Assembly: GCA_038210445.1 (NCBI GenBank)
Contig: JBBQWQ010000021.1
Location: 1 to 64,000 of the forward strand
DNA from: JABFRG01 sp038210445
GTDB lineage: Bacteria; Myxococcota_A; Polyangia; Polyangiales; Polyangiaceae
Reading direction: 5' to 3'
DNA: 64,000 bases
The first letter of the stretch is position 1. The number at the start of each line of letters is the position of its first letter. The notes under the pieces are model-generated. The model saw only the letters and a program-made list of their open reading frames with translations. It had not been told where the DNA came from and ran no database searches. Shown here in pieces: positions 42,810-50,954 of this stretch. A program made the position numbers and the translations under genes.

Positions 42810-43583
42810 ATGACCCGACCCTGGGAAACCATCGCCACCGTGGAGACCGCCGAGGGTCCCCTCGATCTGCGCCGCCGCGGCGAGAAAGACTTCCTCATCA
42901 CCATCCGCGGCCGGGTCCTCATGACCAGCGCCGCGCACCGTTCGGAGGACGCGCTGGCCAAGCTGGCGTGCGCGGGTCTACGCGAAAAGCCCAAGGCTCG
43001 GGTGCTGGTGAGCGGGCTGGGCATGGGCTTCACGCTGCGCGCGGCGCTCGACGAGCTGGGTGCCGACGCCCTGGTGACGGTGGCCGAGCTCAACGAGGTG
43101 GTGGTCGATTGGTGCGAGGGACCGCTGGGCTCGCTCACCGGCCACGCGGCGCTCGATCCGCGGGTCACCGTGGAAGTGGCCGACGTTGCGGAGCACCTGG
43201 CCGAGGTCGCCCGCAACCCCGGCGCTGCCCGCTTCGACGCCATCGTCCTCGACATGTACGAGGGCCCGCACACCCAGGTGCGCCCCAGCGATCCGCTCTA
43301 CGGCCCTGCCGCGGTGTTGCGCACCAAGAAGGCGCTGGCCCCGGGCGGCGTGTTCGCGGTGTGGTGCGAGGCCGCCTCGCCCGCGTTCGAGCGGGCCCTG
43401 CGCGACGCCGGTTTCGCCCATTCGCTGGAGAAGGCGGGCAAAGGCGCGCGCATTCATCACGTGTACATTGCACGCGATAGCGGCAAACCGGCGCGCGACC
43501 CTGCGGACCCGCGACCACGCCGCGGAGGCAGCCCAGGCCGAGCGGAGGGTGCGCGCAAGGCCAAAGGTCGCGGCCCGCGCTAA
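42810..43583 (+). CDS. Spermidine-synthase-like class I methyltransferase-fold protein
   Basis: A 257-aa protein with a Rossmann-fold SAM-binding-type core: VLVSGLGMGFTLRAAL (motif I), VTVAELNEVVVDWCEGPLGS, FDAIVLDMYEGP and RTKKALAPGGVFAVWCEAAS. It resembles spermidine synthases but lacks the N-terminal strand domain, as in spermidine-synthase-like proteins of unknown substrate. The Arg/Lys/Gly-rich tail (~35 residues) looks disordered. It sits just after mutM and may share its transcript. Confidence 0.8.
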   Translation: MTRPWETIATVETAEGPLDLRRRGEKDFLITIRGRVLMTSAAHRSEDALAKLACAGLREKPKARVLVSGLGMGFTLRAALDELGADALVTVAELNEVVVDWCEGPLGSLTGHAALDPRVTVEVADVAEHLAEVARNPGAARFDAIVLDMYEGPHTQVRPSDPLYGPAAVLRTKKALAPGGVFAVWCEAASPAFERALRDAGFAHSLEKAGKGARIHHVYIARDSGKPARDPADPRPRRGGSPGRAEGARKAKGRGPR

Positions 43584-43599
43584 TTCTACTGCGAAGCTG

Positions 43600-44211
43600 C
43601 TACTTGCGAGTGCGCAGCGTGCCCATCGCCCGATCGACCCAGCGATTGCTGATACCGAAGTTGGTGTCGACGTCGGCAAAGTGGTGCGACATATGGTGCG
43701 CGCGAATGACCTTTCCCCAACCGGTGATCGGCTTGCGAAAGTGCGTTGCCCAGTGGGTAAAGTCGTAGAACAGGTATCCGCAAACCAGGCCCACCCACAA
43801 CGGAATGGTGAGGTCCGGGCGGTGCGCGAAGTAGAACCCCAGCCCGACCAACGACGCGAGCGAGATGCTCACCGCCAGCGGCATCACCAGCCGCGCGTGG
43901 TCGTCGGGGTACTTGTGATGAAAGCCGTGGACGATGTCGTGGAAGCGTCGACTGATGGGGCCCACTCCCTGCCAGTGGAAGACCTTCTTGTGGATGAAAT
44001 ACTCCATTGCCTGCCAGGTGAAGAAGCCAGTCGGCACCAGCAAAAAAAGCATGGTCGCGCTGGTGAGGTTCGCGCGCAGGCTGTAGCCCAGCAGGCCGAG
44101 CGTGACCGGTATCCACAAGACGAACGGCGCCGCCGGGTGCACCTTCGAGAAGAACTCGAAAAACTCGCTCTCGAACATGCGGGCCCGCTGGTGTCGCGTG
44201 TATTCCTTCAC
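43600..44211 (-). CDS. Fatty acid hydroxylase superfamily membrane protein
   Basis: A 203-aa membrane diiron enzyme of the sterol desaturase/fatty acid hydroxylase superfamily. The His-box pattern is clear: HKKVFH, HDIVHGFHHKYPDDH, HWATH and HHMSHHFAD. It resembles fatty acid 2-hydroxylases and would hydroxylate lipid acyl chains in the membrane. A possible functional link to the Mpo1-like gene at 19.4 kb (2-hydroxy fatty acid oxidation) is inference. ATG 44211 gives a normal length; Met12 is an alternative. Confidence 0.88.
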   Translation of the reverse strand: MKEYTRHQRARMFESEFFEFFSKVHPAAPFVLWIPVTLGLLGYSLRANLTSATMLFLLVPTGFFTWQAMEYFIHKKVFHWQGVGPISRRFHDIVHGFHHKYPDDHARLVMPLAVSISLASLVGLGFYFAHRPDLTIPLWVGLVCGYLFYDFTHWATHFRKPITGWGKVIRAHHMSHHFADVDTNFGISNRWVDRAMGTLRTRK

Positions 44212-44336
44212 GCCAGCGCCGGAAGCATATTCCGTTCCCGCCCCGCCGCCGGCGCCGACAGGCCGGAGAAGCGTTGCCGCGTATCGCTTCTACGTGCATC
44301 GCCTGCGCGAACCGCAAGGCCTGCGGCGCCCTCCCC

Positions 44337-44365
44337 TTGACAACTTAGGACTCCTAACCTACGAT
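44337..44365 (+). promoter_or_regulatory. Protoglobin promoter with overlapping palindromic operator
   Basis: TTGACA (44337-44342), a 17-bp spacer and TACGAT (44360-44365) form a near-consensus housekeeping promoter, 50 bp before the protoglobin start. The spacer holds the perfect palindrome TTAGGA-C-TCCTAA (44345-44357), placed where a repressor would block polymerase. The sensor protein is not identifiable from here. Confidence 0.75.
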
Positions 44366-44414
44366 TGAGGCCAGTCATCGAAGGCCGCGCAGGGCGCGGT
44401 CGAAAGGAACGCTC

Positions 44415-44993
44415 ATGTCCAACGTACGAAACGCCGCGCTCGACCTCGCTCGCTCTCCTGTGACCCTTGAGGACTTCGACCGCATGAAGCAGAGCGTGCT
44501 CTTCAGCGACGACGACGTCCGCGCGCTGCGCGCTTCGCACGCGGTGCTCGCGGGCCAAGTGGAGGCCATCCTCGACGTCTGGTATGGCTTCGTGGGGTCG
44601 CAGCCGCACCTTCTAGCCTCCTTCAACAGCAAGGTAGACGGCAAGCCCATCGAGGCCTATCTCGGCGGCGTCCGGCGGCGCTTCGCGCAGTGGATCCTCG
44701 ACACCGCAAGCGCCACCTACGACCAGGCCTGGCTCGACTACCAGCACGAGATCGGCCTGCGCCATCACCGCACCAAGAAGAACCGCACCGACGGCGTGGA
44801 GGGCTCAAACATCGTGCCGTTCCGCGATCTCTTCCCGCTCGTCTTCCCCATCACCTTCACCCTGCGGCCGTTCCTGGCGAAGGCGGGCGCCGATGCCGCA
44901 TCCGTCGAGGCAATGTTCAACGCGTGGGTGAAATCGTGTCTCTTGCAGGTCACGTTGTGGAGCCATCCGTACGTTCAGCCGGGCGACTTCTGA
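44415..44993 (+). CDS. Protoglobin-domain protein
   Basis: A 192-aa single-domain protoglobin (globin-coupled-sensor type globin without an output domain). Features are FLASDDDVRALRAS-like helix A (LFSDDDVRALRASHAVL), WYGFVGSQPHLLASFN and YQHEIGLRHHRTKKN, with the His of the EIGLRHH segment as the probable proximal haem ligand. Protoglobins bind O2, CO and NO. The promoter with a palindrome suggests inducible expression, perhaps by gas or nitrosative stress, which is inference. A terminator follows at 45148. Confidence 0.88.
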   Translation: MSNVRNAALDLARSPVTLEDFDRMKQSVLFSDDDVRALRASHAVLAGQVEAILDVWYGFVGSQPHLLASFNSKVDGKPIEAYLGGVRRRFAQWILDTASATYDQAWLDYQHEIGLRHHRTKKNRTDGVEGSNIVPFRDLFPLVFPITFTLRPFLAKAGADAASVEAMFNAWVKSCLLQVTLWSHPYVQPGDF

Positions 44994-45147
44994 GCCGATA
45001 ACGCGCCCAAGGTTGAGCTGGACTATGATGTAATTATTGCGGTAAATTGTTCTTTGTCGAATTCGCGCAGACGCAGTTGCACCCGTGAGCATCGCGAGGT
45101 ATCTTCATAACACCGCTGCGTTGGAGCCCCCCCTTCGACGCAGCGTA

Positions 45148-45197
45148 GAACCCGGCGTGCCAACCCCCCCTGTGCCGCCGGGTTCGATCTTTTTGTT
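45148..45197 (+). terminator. Rho-independent terminator after the protoglobin gene
   Basis: GAACCCGGCG (45148-45157) and CGCCGGGTTC (45176-45185) form a perfect 10-bp stem with an 18-nt loop, followed by GATCTTTTTGTT. A second hairpin (CGCTGCG/CGCAGCG) lies just upstream at 45113-45145. The rest of the 232-bp gap between the protoglobin and EamA genes (44994-45225) holds no gene. Confidence 0.85.
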
Positions 45198-45225
45198 CTC
45201 CTAAAGTCGTCGCTTCGAGCTGTGG

Positions 45226-46131
45226 CTAGCGTCGCTTCGCGAGCGTGACCAGGCCGACGCCGGCGATGGTGAGAGCGCAGGCCATCATCTTGGTGCGGGT
45301 GAACGACTCGCCGTTCCACAGCGCGCCGAGCCCAAGGGCCACGAGCGGGTTGACGTAGGCGTAGCTGGTGGCGAGCGCAGGCCGCGTGTTGCGCAAGAGA
45401 TAGGCGTAGGCAGTGAAGCCCAGGAGCGAACCAAACGTGACGAGGTATCCGAAGGCCACGAGGCCGCCCAGGTGCCACGCGATGGGTCGCTCGCCGCGCA
45501 CCAGCGCAAGCGACAGCATCACCGCGCCGCCCCCCATCATCTGGGTGGCGGCGCTCATGAGGCCCTGCGGTACCGGCAGGCGCCGGCTCCACACCGAGCC
45601 CAGCGCCCAGGCCATGGGCGCGAGCACCAGCACGATCGCGTCGACCCCACGAAACGAGAGACTGCCGCCGCGGTTCAGCACCAACACCCCGCCGAACCCG
45701 AGGAGCAGGCCCAAGAGCTCGAGCCCCGACGGACGGTCCCCAAAGAAGGCGCCGAAGAGCGCCGCCCACAAGGGCATGGTGGCCACCACCGTGGCGGCCA
45801 CGCCGCTGTCGACGCTGCGCTCGGCGAGCCCCACGAAGCCGTTGCCGCACGCCAAGAGCAGCGCGCCGACGAAGGTGGATGCAAGCCATTGCTTCGGCGT
45901 GGGCCAGGGCGCGCCGCGCGCACGCATCACAATGAAGAGAATGCTCCCCGCCAGGAGAAAACGGATTCCCCCCATCAGGAAGGGCGGAAATACCTCGAGC
46001 GCGACGCGCATGCCGAAGTAGGTCGACCCCCAGATGACGTACACCGCCAGCAGGCACACCAGCACCCAGAACTTGGGCGCAGGGGGGCTCACAGGCGCTG
46101 CAGCATCGGACGAAACGGCGGTCACTCGCAC
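45226..46131 (-). CDS. EamA/DMT-family permease
   Basis: A ~301-aa ten-helix drug/metabolite transporter with two EamA repeats. Family marks include AVYVIWGSTYFGMRVALE at the start, GLAERSVDSGVAATVVATMP and, in the second half, RNTRPALATSYAYVNPLVAL. Similar proteins (YedA/RhaT-like) export amino acids or other metabolites; the substrate is unknown. The start is uncertain: GTG 46131 or GTG 46125 fit, while the open frame to 46266 adds a polar extension. Confidence 0.88.
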   Translation of the reverse strand: MRVTAVSSDAAAPVSPPAPKFWVLVCLLAVYVIWGSTYFGMRVALEVFPPFLMGGIRFLLAGSILFIVMRARGAPWPTPKQWLASTFVGALLLACGNGFVGLAERSVDSGVAATVVATMPLWAALFGAFFGDRPSGLELLGLLLGFGGVLVLNRGGSLSFRGVDAIVLVLAPMAWALGSVWSRRLPVPQGLMSAATQMMGGGAVMLSLALVRGERPIAWHLGGLVAFGYLVTFGSLLGFTAYAYLLRNTRPALATSYAYVNPLVALGLGALWNGESFTRTKMMACALTIAGVGLVTLAKRR

Positions 46132-46298
46132 TACGTAGTGTTGGTGCTGCCACCACCACAAGGGACAAGTCGCGAAGAGAATGGGGCCCCACCTTCTCGC
46201 AGGGCTCAGCTCCTTGCGCACGAGACGTGGCGAGCGAAGTGCTCCGGGAGCTGTGGCGCGCCGCACGCGGTCGATCGTCCGCGCTGACCGCGCCAGGG

Positions 46299-47579
46299 CT
46301 ATTCGCAGCGCCGGAAGGTGCGACCCTCGACCGCCGGCGGGCTACCGTTGGCACAGGCGGAACCGGTGGGGCACAAGCCGTCGACCGTACAGTCGCGGGA
46401 GCACTTGCCGGTGTTGCGGTTGCAGTAGCCAAACACGCAGTCACCGTCGCGCGTGCAGGATACACCCACCTCGCCGACCCCGGTGGCGGGTAGGCAAAGC
46501 CCGATGCGTCCGGCACCCACCGAGCCCAGCGCGGTGCAGGCGAACCCGTCGATGCAACCGCCCTGGTAGCGGCAGGAGTCGACGCAGGTGTCGCCGGTCG
46601 CCCCCGGCGTGGTCATGGCCGACGCGCAGTTCACTGCCGGCGGCGCCGGCACCGAGAACGCGTTGAAGTCGATGTGCTGGGCGTCGTTGCAGATGTTGAT
46701 GATGGCGCTGGCCGCGTTGCAGGCGTACTCCGCCGGCATGCCGCCGGCGAGCGGGCCGTAGACGTCGGCTGGCCGCCGGCAGACTCCGTTGCAGCTCCAC
46801 GGCGTGAGGCCCGCAGCGCGTTGCGGGCAATCGGCGGCGGTGTTGCACGCCAGGGTGCACCCGGAGACCAGGCCGGTCTCGTCGCAGGCGGCCGGCGCGA
46901 TGCAGGCGTCGGTCATGCCTGCGCCGCAGGGCGCCGCGGCCTTGACGCACACGTTGGCGGCGGGCGAGCCGACCGCCTGGCAGCCGTAGCCATTGGGGCA
47001 GTCGGCGCCGCTCTGGCAGTTCATGGTGCAGTAGCGGGGACCGGTGAGGCATCCGAAGCTGCACTGGTTGGCCGCAGTGCACGGGCGCCCGATGTCGCTC
47101 TGCACGCAATAGGCATCGGTGCCGACGGTCACGCAGCGGCCGCCCTGGGGACAGTTGGCGTGGCTGGTACACGCGCGCGTGCAGCGGGGCAAGGCGCCAG
47201 TGGCAGAGGGCTTGCACAGACCACTGGCGCACTCGGCGTCGTTGCCGCAGAGGTCGAGCACCAGCTTGGTACCGCCACCCGAGTCGCCGCCGCCGTCGCC
47301 GGTGCCGGCTTCGCTTCCGCCGTCGGCGCGGCCGCCGTCGCTCCCCACGCCGCCATCGGCTCCGGGCAGCTCGCACTTGGCGATGAGGTTGCAGATGTAT
47401 CCGGTGGGGCAGTCGTACTTGGCGTCGACGCAGTCTTTTTTGCACACGCCGTCGGCGCAGTACGAGTCGGTGCAGTCGCTGTTGTAGCGGCACGGCCCGG
47501 GTCCGGCGCAGCTCGCAGCGCCACTTCCGAACATGGCCATGGCCAGACCCAAGACGGCGAAGGACCGCGCGTTACGCAT
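46299..47579 (-). CDS. Large Cys-rich lipoprotein
   Basis: A 426-aa predicted lipoprotein with signal peptide (MRNARSFAVLGLAMAMFGSG) ending AASC. About 40 Cys residues fall in myxobacterial-type modules such as CRYNSDCTDSYCADGVC, CGNDAECASGLCK, CPQGGRCV and CTRDGDCVFGYCNRNTGKC, with one Asp/Gly linker near residue 80-105. Presumably disulfide-rich and surface-exposed. Related in style to the lipoproteins at 12130 and 52111 but longer and not next to a sigma factor. In-frame ATG 47621 is an alternative start. Confidence 0.78.
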   Translation of the reverse strand: MRNARSFAVLGLAMAMFGSGAASCAGPGPCRYNSDCTDSYCADGVCKKDCVDAKYDCPTGYICNLIAKCELPGADGGVGSDGGRADGGSEAGTGDGGGDSGGGTKLVLDLCGNDAECASGLCKPSATGALPRCTRACTSHANCPQGGRCVTVGTDAYCVQSDIGRPCTAANQCSFGCLTGPRYCTMNCQSGADCPNGYGCQAVGSPAANVCVKAAAPCGAGMTDACIAPAACDETGLVSGCTLACNTAADCPQRAAGLTPWSCNGVCRRPADVYGPLAGGMPAEYACNAASAIINICNDAQHIDFNAFSVPAPPAVNCASAMTTPGATGDTCVDSCRYQGGCIDGFACTALGSVGAGRIGLCLPATGVGEVGVSCTRDGDCVFGYCNRNTGKCSRDCTVDGLCPTGSACANGSPPAVEGRTFRRCE

Positions 47580-47696
47580 ACCGCTTAACAATACTGCGAC
47601 AGCTCGAGGAATCACCGTCATTTCGAAGGACACGCTTTGAGCCTCGCCTCCGGGCTGCCGGCGGTCTCGAGCCTTTTCCACCGCGCATGTTCGCGG

Positions 47697-48968
47697 TCAG
47701 TCGGCGAGCGGCGCCGACCGTGGGGTGGGCTGCCCGACCGCGGTGTACTCGACGGTCTTGCTGGTGAGCACGAGCCGGGAGATGCGCGCGGTGACCTCGC
47801 TCACTTCCGCGGGCGTGCCGCCGGCCCGGGCCACTCGGTACAGGCTGTCGCCGCTGCCGACGAAGTAGATGCTCTTGTCGTTGACCGCGAAGGCGCCCGC
47901 CACTTCCTCGTCGCCGAGGTTCACCTTGACCACGTCGCCCCCGGTCTTCGCCAGACGGAAGAGCTGCATGGCATAGGCCTCGTCGACGTTGCCGGGGGCG
48001 GTGAAGAACAGATCGCTCCCTTGCACCGACAGGCTCTCCGGGGTGCGCTCCCCGAGCGAGGCTATCACCTTGGGGGCGCCACCGGTCTTGGCGACGCGCG
48101 AGATAGCGACGTCACCCTTGCCGTCGAGCGCAACCTTGCCGCTCACGAAATAGAGATTCGCGCCGTCGAGCACCAGGTGGTGGGCGGTAGACCCACTCAC
48201 AAGCTCGGTGCGGCTGCGGCTGCGGAAGTCGACCCGGCTTACGGTGTAAACGGTGCCGCTGTTCTTCCAGCTCTCTTCCACGAAATACGCGGCGTCGGCG
48301 TCGACCCGAAGGTCGGCCAAACCCGCCGAACCGGCAAAGAGCAGGCGCTCGCTGGCCATGGTGCGTGTATCTTCCACACAATGAACGCTGCTGCGGTCTT
48401 CGATCCAGCAAGCCCGGTTGCCGCCGGCGACCAGCGAGTCGACGATGGGCGCGCTGCTGGCAAGGCTACGGGCACTGAGGCCGGTAGGGGGCGCGAGCCG
48501 GAGCACCTTTTTGGCCGCGTCGCGACGCACGAGGGTGCTTCCTTCGAACCAGAAGACGTCGGTGCCTTCCCGTGAGGCCGCGAGCGGGCCCGCCGCCACC
48601 GTCGGCGCCTTGGGAACCGCCACCGAAGGCGTGGGAAGATCGAACGGCGGCTGGTAGCTGTACGGAGGCGTGTAGCTGGGGGTGCTCGTTCGGGCGCAGA
48701 GGAGCAGCACGCGAATGCAGAGGATGCCAATGCCGATGATGGGCAGGCCAACCCAACGCCTGGCCTGGGCGGGGCGGGCGCCCCCATCTGCGGGGCCGTA
48801 GTTGGCGCCGCCGAAGGGGGAGACCTTGGGCGGCGAGTAGGGGTCCACCGCCGGCCGCGGCGCGGGCGGGGGCGCGGGGGCCTCTTCCGTCTTCTTCGTC
48901 TCGGGCTTCTTCTCCGGATCGATGAGTCCGAATCCGTAGCCTCCCGGGGGCGGTCCACCAGCGCTCAT
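47697..48968 (-). CDS. Single-pass membrane protein with beta-propeller-like domain
   Basis: A 423-aa protein with a Pro-rich cytoplasmic N-terminus (~70 residues), one transmembrane helix (~72-92: VGLPIIGIGILCIRVLLLCA) and an extracytoplasmic region of repeated strands (VFWFEGSTLVRRDAAKKVLR, AYFVEESWKNSGTVYTVSRV, LYFVSGKVALDGKGDVAISR, IYFVGSGDSLYRVAR), a DUF5050-like propeller pattern. The ligand is unknown. The Pro-rich tail begins MSAGGPPPGGYGFGLIDP. Confidence 0.75.
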   Translation of the reverse strand: MSAGGPPPGGYGFGLIDPEKKPETKKTEEAPAPPPAPRPAVDPYSPPKVSPFGGANYGPADGGARPAQARRWVGLPIIGIGILCIRVLLLCARTSTPSYTPPYSYQPPFDLPTPSVAVPKAPTVAAGPLAASREGTDVFWFEGSTLVRRDAAKKVLRLAPPTGLSARSLASSAPIVDSLVAGGNRACWIEDRSSVHCVEDTRTMASERLLFAGSAGLADLRVDADAAYFVEESWKNSGTVYTVSRVDFRSRSRTELVSGSTAHHLVLDGANLYFVSGKVALDGKGDVAISRVAKTGGAPKVIASLGERTPESLSVQGSDLFFTAPGNVDEAYAMQLFRLAKTGGDVVKVNLGDEEVAGAFAVNDKSIYFVGSGDSLYRVARAGGTPAEVSEVTARISRLVLTSKTVEYTAVGQPTPRSAPLAD

Positions 48969-49203
48969 ATTCGAGGTCCTTTCGAATAGGAAGAGCCTAG
49001 CAACGGCGGAACGTCGCAGGGTTCTTCATTCCATAAAAAAACGCCCCGGTGCGCCGAAAGGTCCACACCGTCCGCCGGGTCCTGATTCTACGCACATCGG
49101 CGCCGAAGCTTCCCTGCCCGCCAGGCGCTCGACATCGTTCGGCATTCGGCAGGTTGCTTTTTTTCGGAATGTTTGCGGAAAAGTGATCGCTTCGGGTCGG
49201 GCG
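48969..49203. other. Divergent intergenic region before the second sigma operon
   Basis: A 235-bp spacer between divergent genes. An AT-rich part (GGTTGCTTTTTTTCGGAATG, 49152-49171) lies just upstream of the sigma gene and is a plausible promoter, but no -35/-10 pair can be fixed. A run of seven A's at 49034-49040 follows no clear hairpin. Confidence 0.45.
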
Positions 49204-49854
49204 ATGACACCTTTAAGTTTACCGATGTCGGACGCCGATTTCCCCCGCAGCATGGCCGTCGAGCCCGAAGTGGCTCCCAGCCCTGCCATGCAGCTCGCCG
49301 CGCAGGCGGCCAAGGGCGATGTGGCCGCCACCCGGCGCCTGCTCGAGGCAGTCGCTCCGCGCATGATGCGCGTGGTGCAGATGGTGCTGGGCGGCGCCCA
49401 TGCAGACCTCGACGACGTGGTTCAGCAGTCGCTCATCGCGCTGGTGCAGGCGCTCCCGAGCTTTCGCGGCGAGTGCGAGCCGGTGCACTACGGCACCCGC
49501 ATCGCCGTCCGCACTGCGGTGGCCGCGCGCAAGCGCACCCGCCTCCAGTGGTCGCGCCGCGACGACGAAGCCGAGACCGAGACCCTCGCCGACCCAAGAC
49601 CGCTTCCGCTGGACGCGGCGCGGGCCGAGCGCCGGAAGATGCTGCTGCGCGACCTTCTGGCGGACATTCCCGACGAGCAAGCCGACTCGATGGCGATGCG
49701 CTTCATGCTCGGTTGGTCGCTCGAAGAGGTGGCCGTCGCCACCGGCGCGCCGGTGAACACCGTGCGCAGTCGGCTGCGGCTGGCGAAAGAAGCGCTGCGG
49801 CGGCGCATCGAGGCCGACCCGGCGCTGGCCGACGAGCTGGAGGTGCAATCGTGA
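49204..49854 (+). CDS. ECF-type RNA polymerase sigma factor (module 2)
   Basis: A ~216-aa ECF sigma factor. Region 2 is HADLDDVVQQSLIALVQALP followed by YGTRIAVRTAVAARKRTR; region 4 is the HTH segment WSLEEVAVATGAPVNTVRSR with RLAKEALRRRI. The stop overlaps the anti-sigma start as GTGA. ATG 49204 and ATG 49225 are both possible starts, and GTG 49183 opens the frame. Part of a four-gene operon that parallels 12130-15695. Confidence 0.87.
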   Translation: MTPLSLPMSDADFPRSMAVEPEVAPSPAMQLAAQAAKGDVAATRRLLEAVAPRMMRVVQMVLGGAHADLDDVVQQSLIALVQALPSFRGECEPVHYGTRIAVRTAVAARKRTRLQWSRRDDEAETETLADPRPLPLDAARAERRKMLLRDLLADIPDEQADSMAMRFMLGWSLEEVAVATGAPVNTVRSRLRLAKEALRRRIEADPALADELEVQS

Positions 49855-50954
49855 GCATCGCCGAGCTCCACCCGGAAGATCTGCTCGATCGCGAAGAGAG
49901 CGGAACGCTCACCCCGGCGGAAGAAGACCTCCTGCGCGCGCACCTCGCGCACTGCGCGGCGTGCCGCATGGAGCGCACGCTCCGGGCGGACTTCGCCGCC
50001 GACCTCGACGCCGAGCTGCCGCTGCACGACGGCGCGCTGTTCGTCACCGGTGCGCTCAAGCATGCACCCGCGGCCCCGACCACCGGTGATCGCGAGTCGC
50101 GTCCTTCGTTCGAAGGGCCTGCGGCCAACGACGACGCTTCGGCTCCGCACCCCGCTCTGCCGGTGAAGCGCCCGGCGCGACGCCGACTCGCCGCGCTGAT
50201 TCTCATCGCCGCCACCCTCACCTTTGCCACCGGCGCCGCGGCGCGGTGGTCGGGAGTGCTGCCCTCGGTGTTCGGCTCACCGGCTGGCGTCGAGCCGGTG
50301 GTCGTTCCCGCGAACGTTCCCTCTCCGGTCGAGGTGCCCCGCCCTGCGCCCCATGGCAATGCAGCGCCGGTAGAGAGCACGCCCGCGGTGGAAGCCAGCG
50401 CGACGCCCGCCGAAGCGGTGCTCCCCGCGACGCCGAAGTCCGCAGCGACTGCGCATGCGGTGGCGGTCCGCGCGACGCCGCCCAAGGAGCCTACGCCTTC
50501 CCCCGACGCGCCGGTGGTGGTGCCGCCGCCGGTCGTCGCTCCTGCTGCCACGGTCGCTCCGCAGGTGGCCGAGCCAGCCCCCGAGCGCAGCCCGTCTTCA
50601 CTGTTCGCAGATGCGACCGATGCCCGACGCCGGGGCGATCGCGCAGCCGCCATGCGCTTGTATGGCGATCTCTTGAACAAGCACCCCAACGCGGCGGAGG
50701 CGAACGCCACGCGGCTCGCGCTGGGGCGCCTCGCGCTCGACAGCGGCGACAGTGGCCGTGCCCTCGGGCTCTTCGATCAGTATCTCGGCAGCGGAGAGGG
50801 TACGTTGCGCGAAGAGGCCATGGCCGGGCGCGCACGGGCGCTGCAGAACCTGGGCCGAGAGACCGAAGAACGCGCCGCATGGAACACCCTCCTTCAGAGC
50901 TATCCGCAGACGATTCACCGGGAGCGCGCGACGGCGCGGCTCGAGCATCGTTGA
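49851..50954 (+). CDS. Zinc-finger anti-sigma factor with TPR C-terminus (module 2)
   Basis: A 367-aa single-pass protein. The N-terminal zf-HC2 anti-sigma domain has the ligand set HLAHCAACR (H-x3-C-x2-C). A transmembrane helix lies near 105-125 (LAALILIAATLTFATGAAA). A long Pro/Ala/Val linker leads to a TPR-like domain (~240-367: LFADATDARRRGDRAAAMRL, LALGRLALDSGDSGRALGLF). It should bind the sigma factor in the cytoplasm and receive a periplasmic signal. GTG 49851 and the TTGA overlap at its end show tight coupling with both neighbours. Confidence 0.86.
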   Translation: MSIAELHPEDLLDREESGTLTPAEEDLLRAHLAHCAACRMERTLRADFAADLDAELPLHDGALFVTGALKHAPAAPTTGDRESRPSFEGPAANDDASAPHPALPVKRPARRRLAALILIAATLTFATGAAARWSGVLPSVFGSPAGVEPVVVPANVPSPVEVPRPAPHGNAAPVESTPAVEASATPAEAVLPATPKSAATAHAVAVRATPPKEPTPSPDAPVVVPPPVVAPAATVAPQVAEPAPERSPSSLFADATDARRRGDRAAAMRLYGDLLNKHPNAAEANATRLALGRLALDSGDSGRALGLFDQYLGSGEGTLREEAMAGRARALQNLGRETEERAAWNTLLQSYPQTIHRERATARLEHR

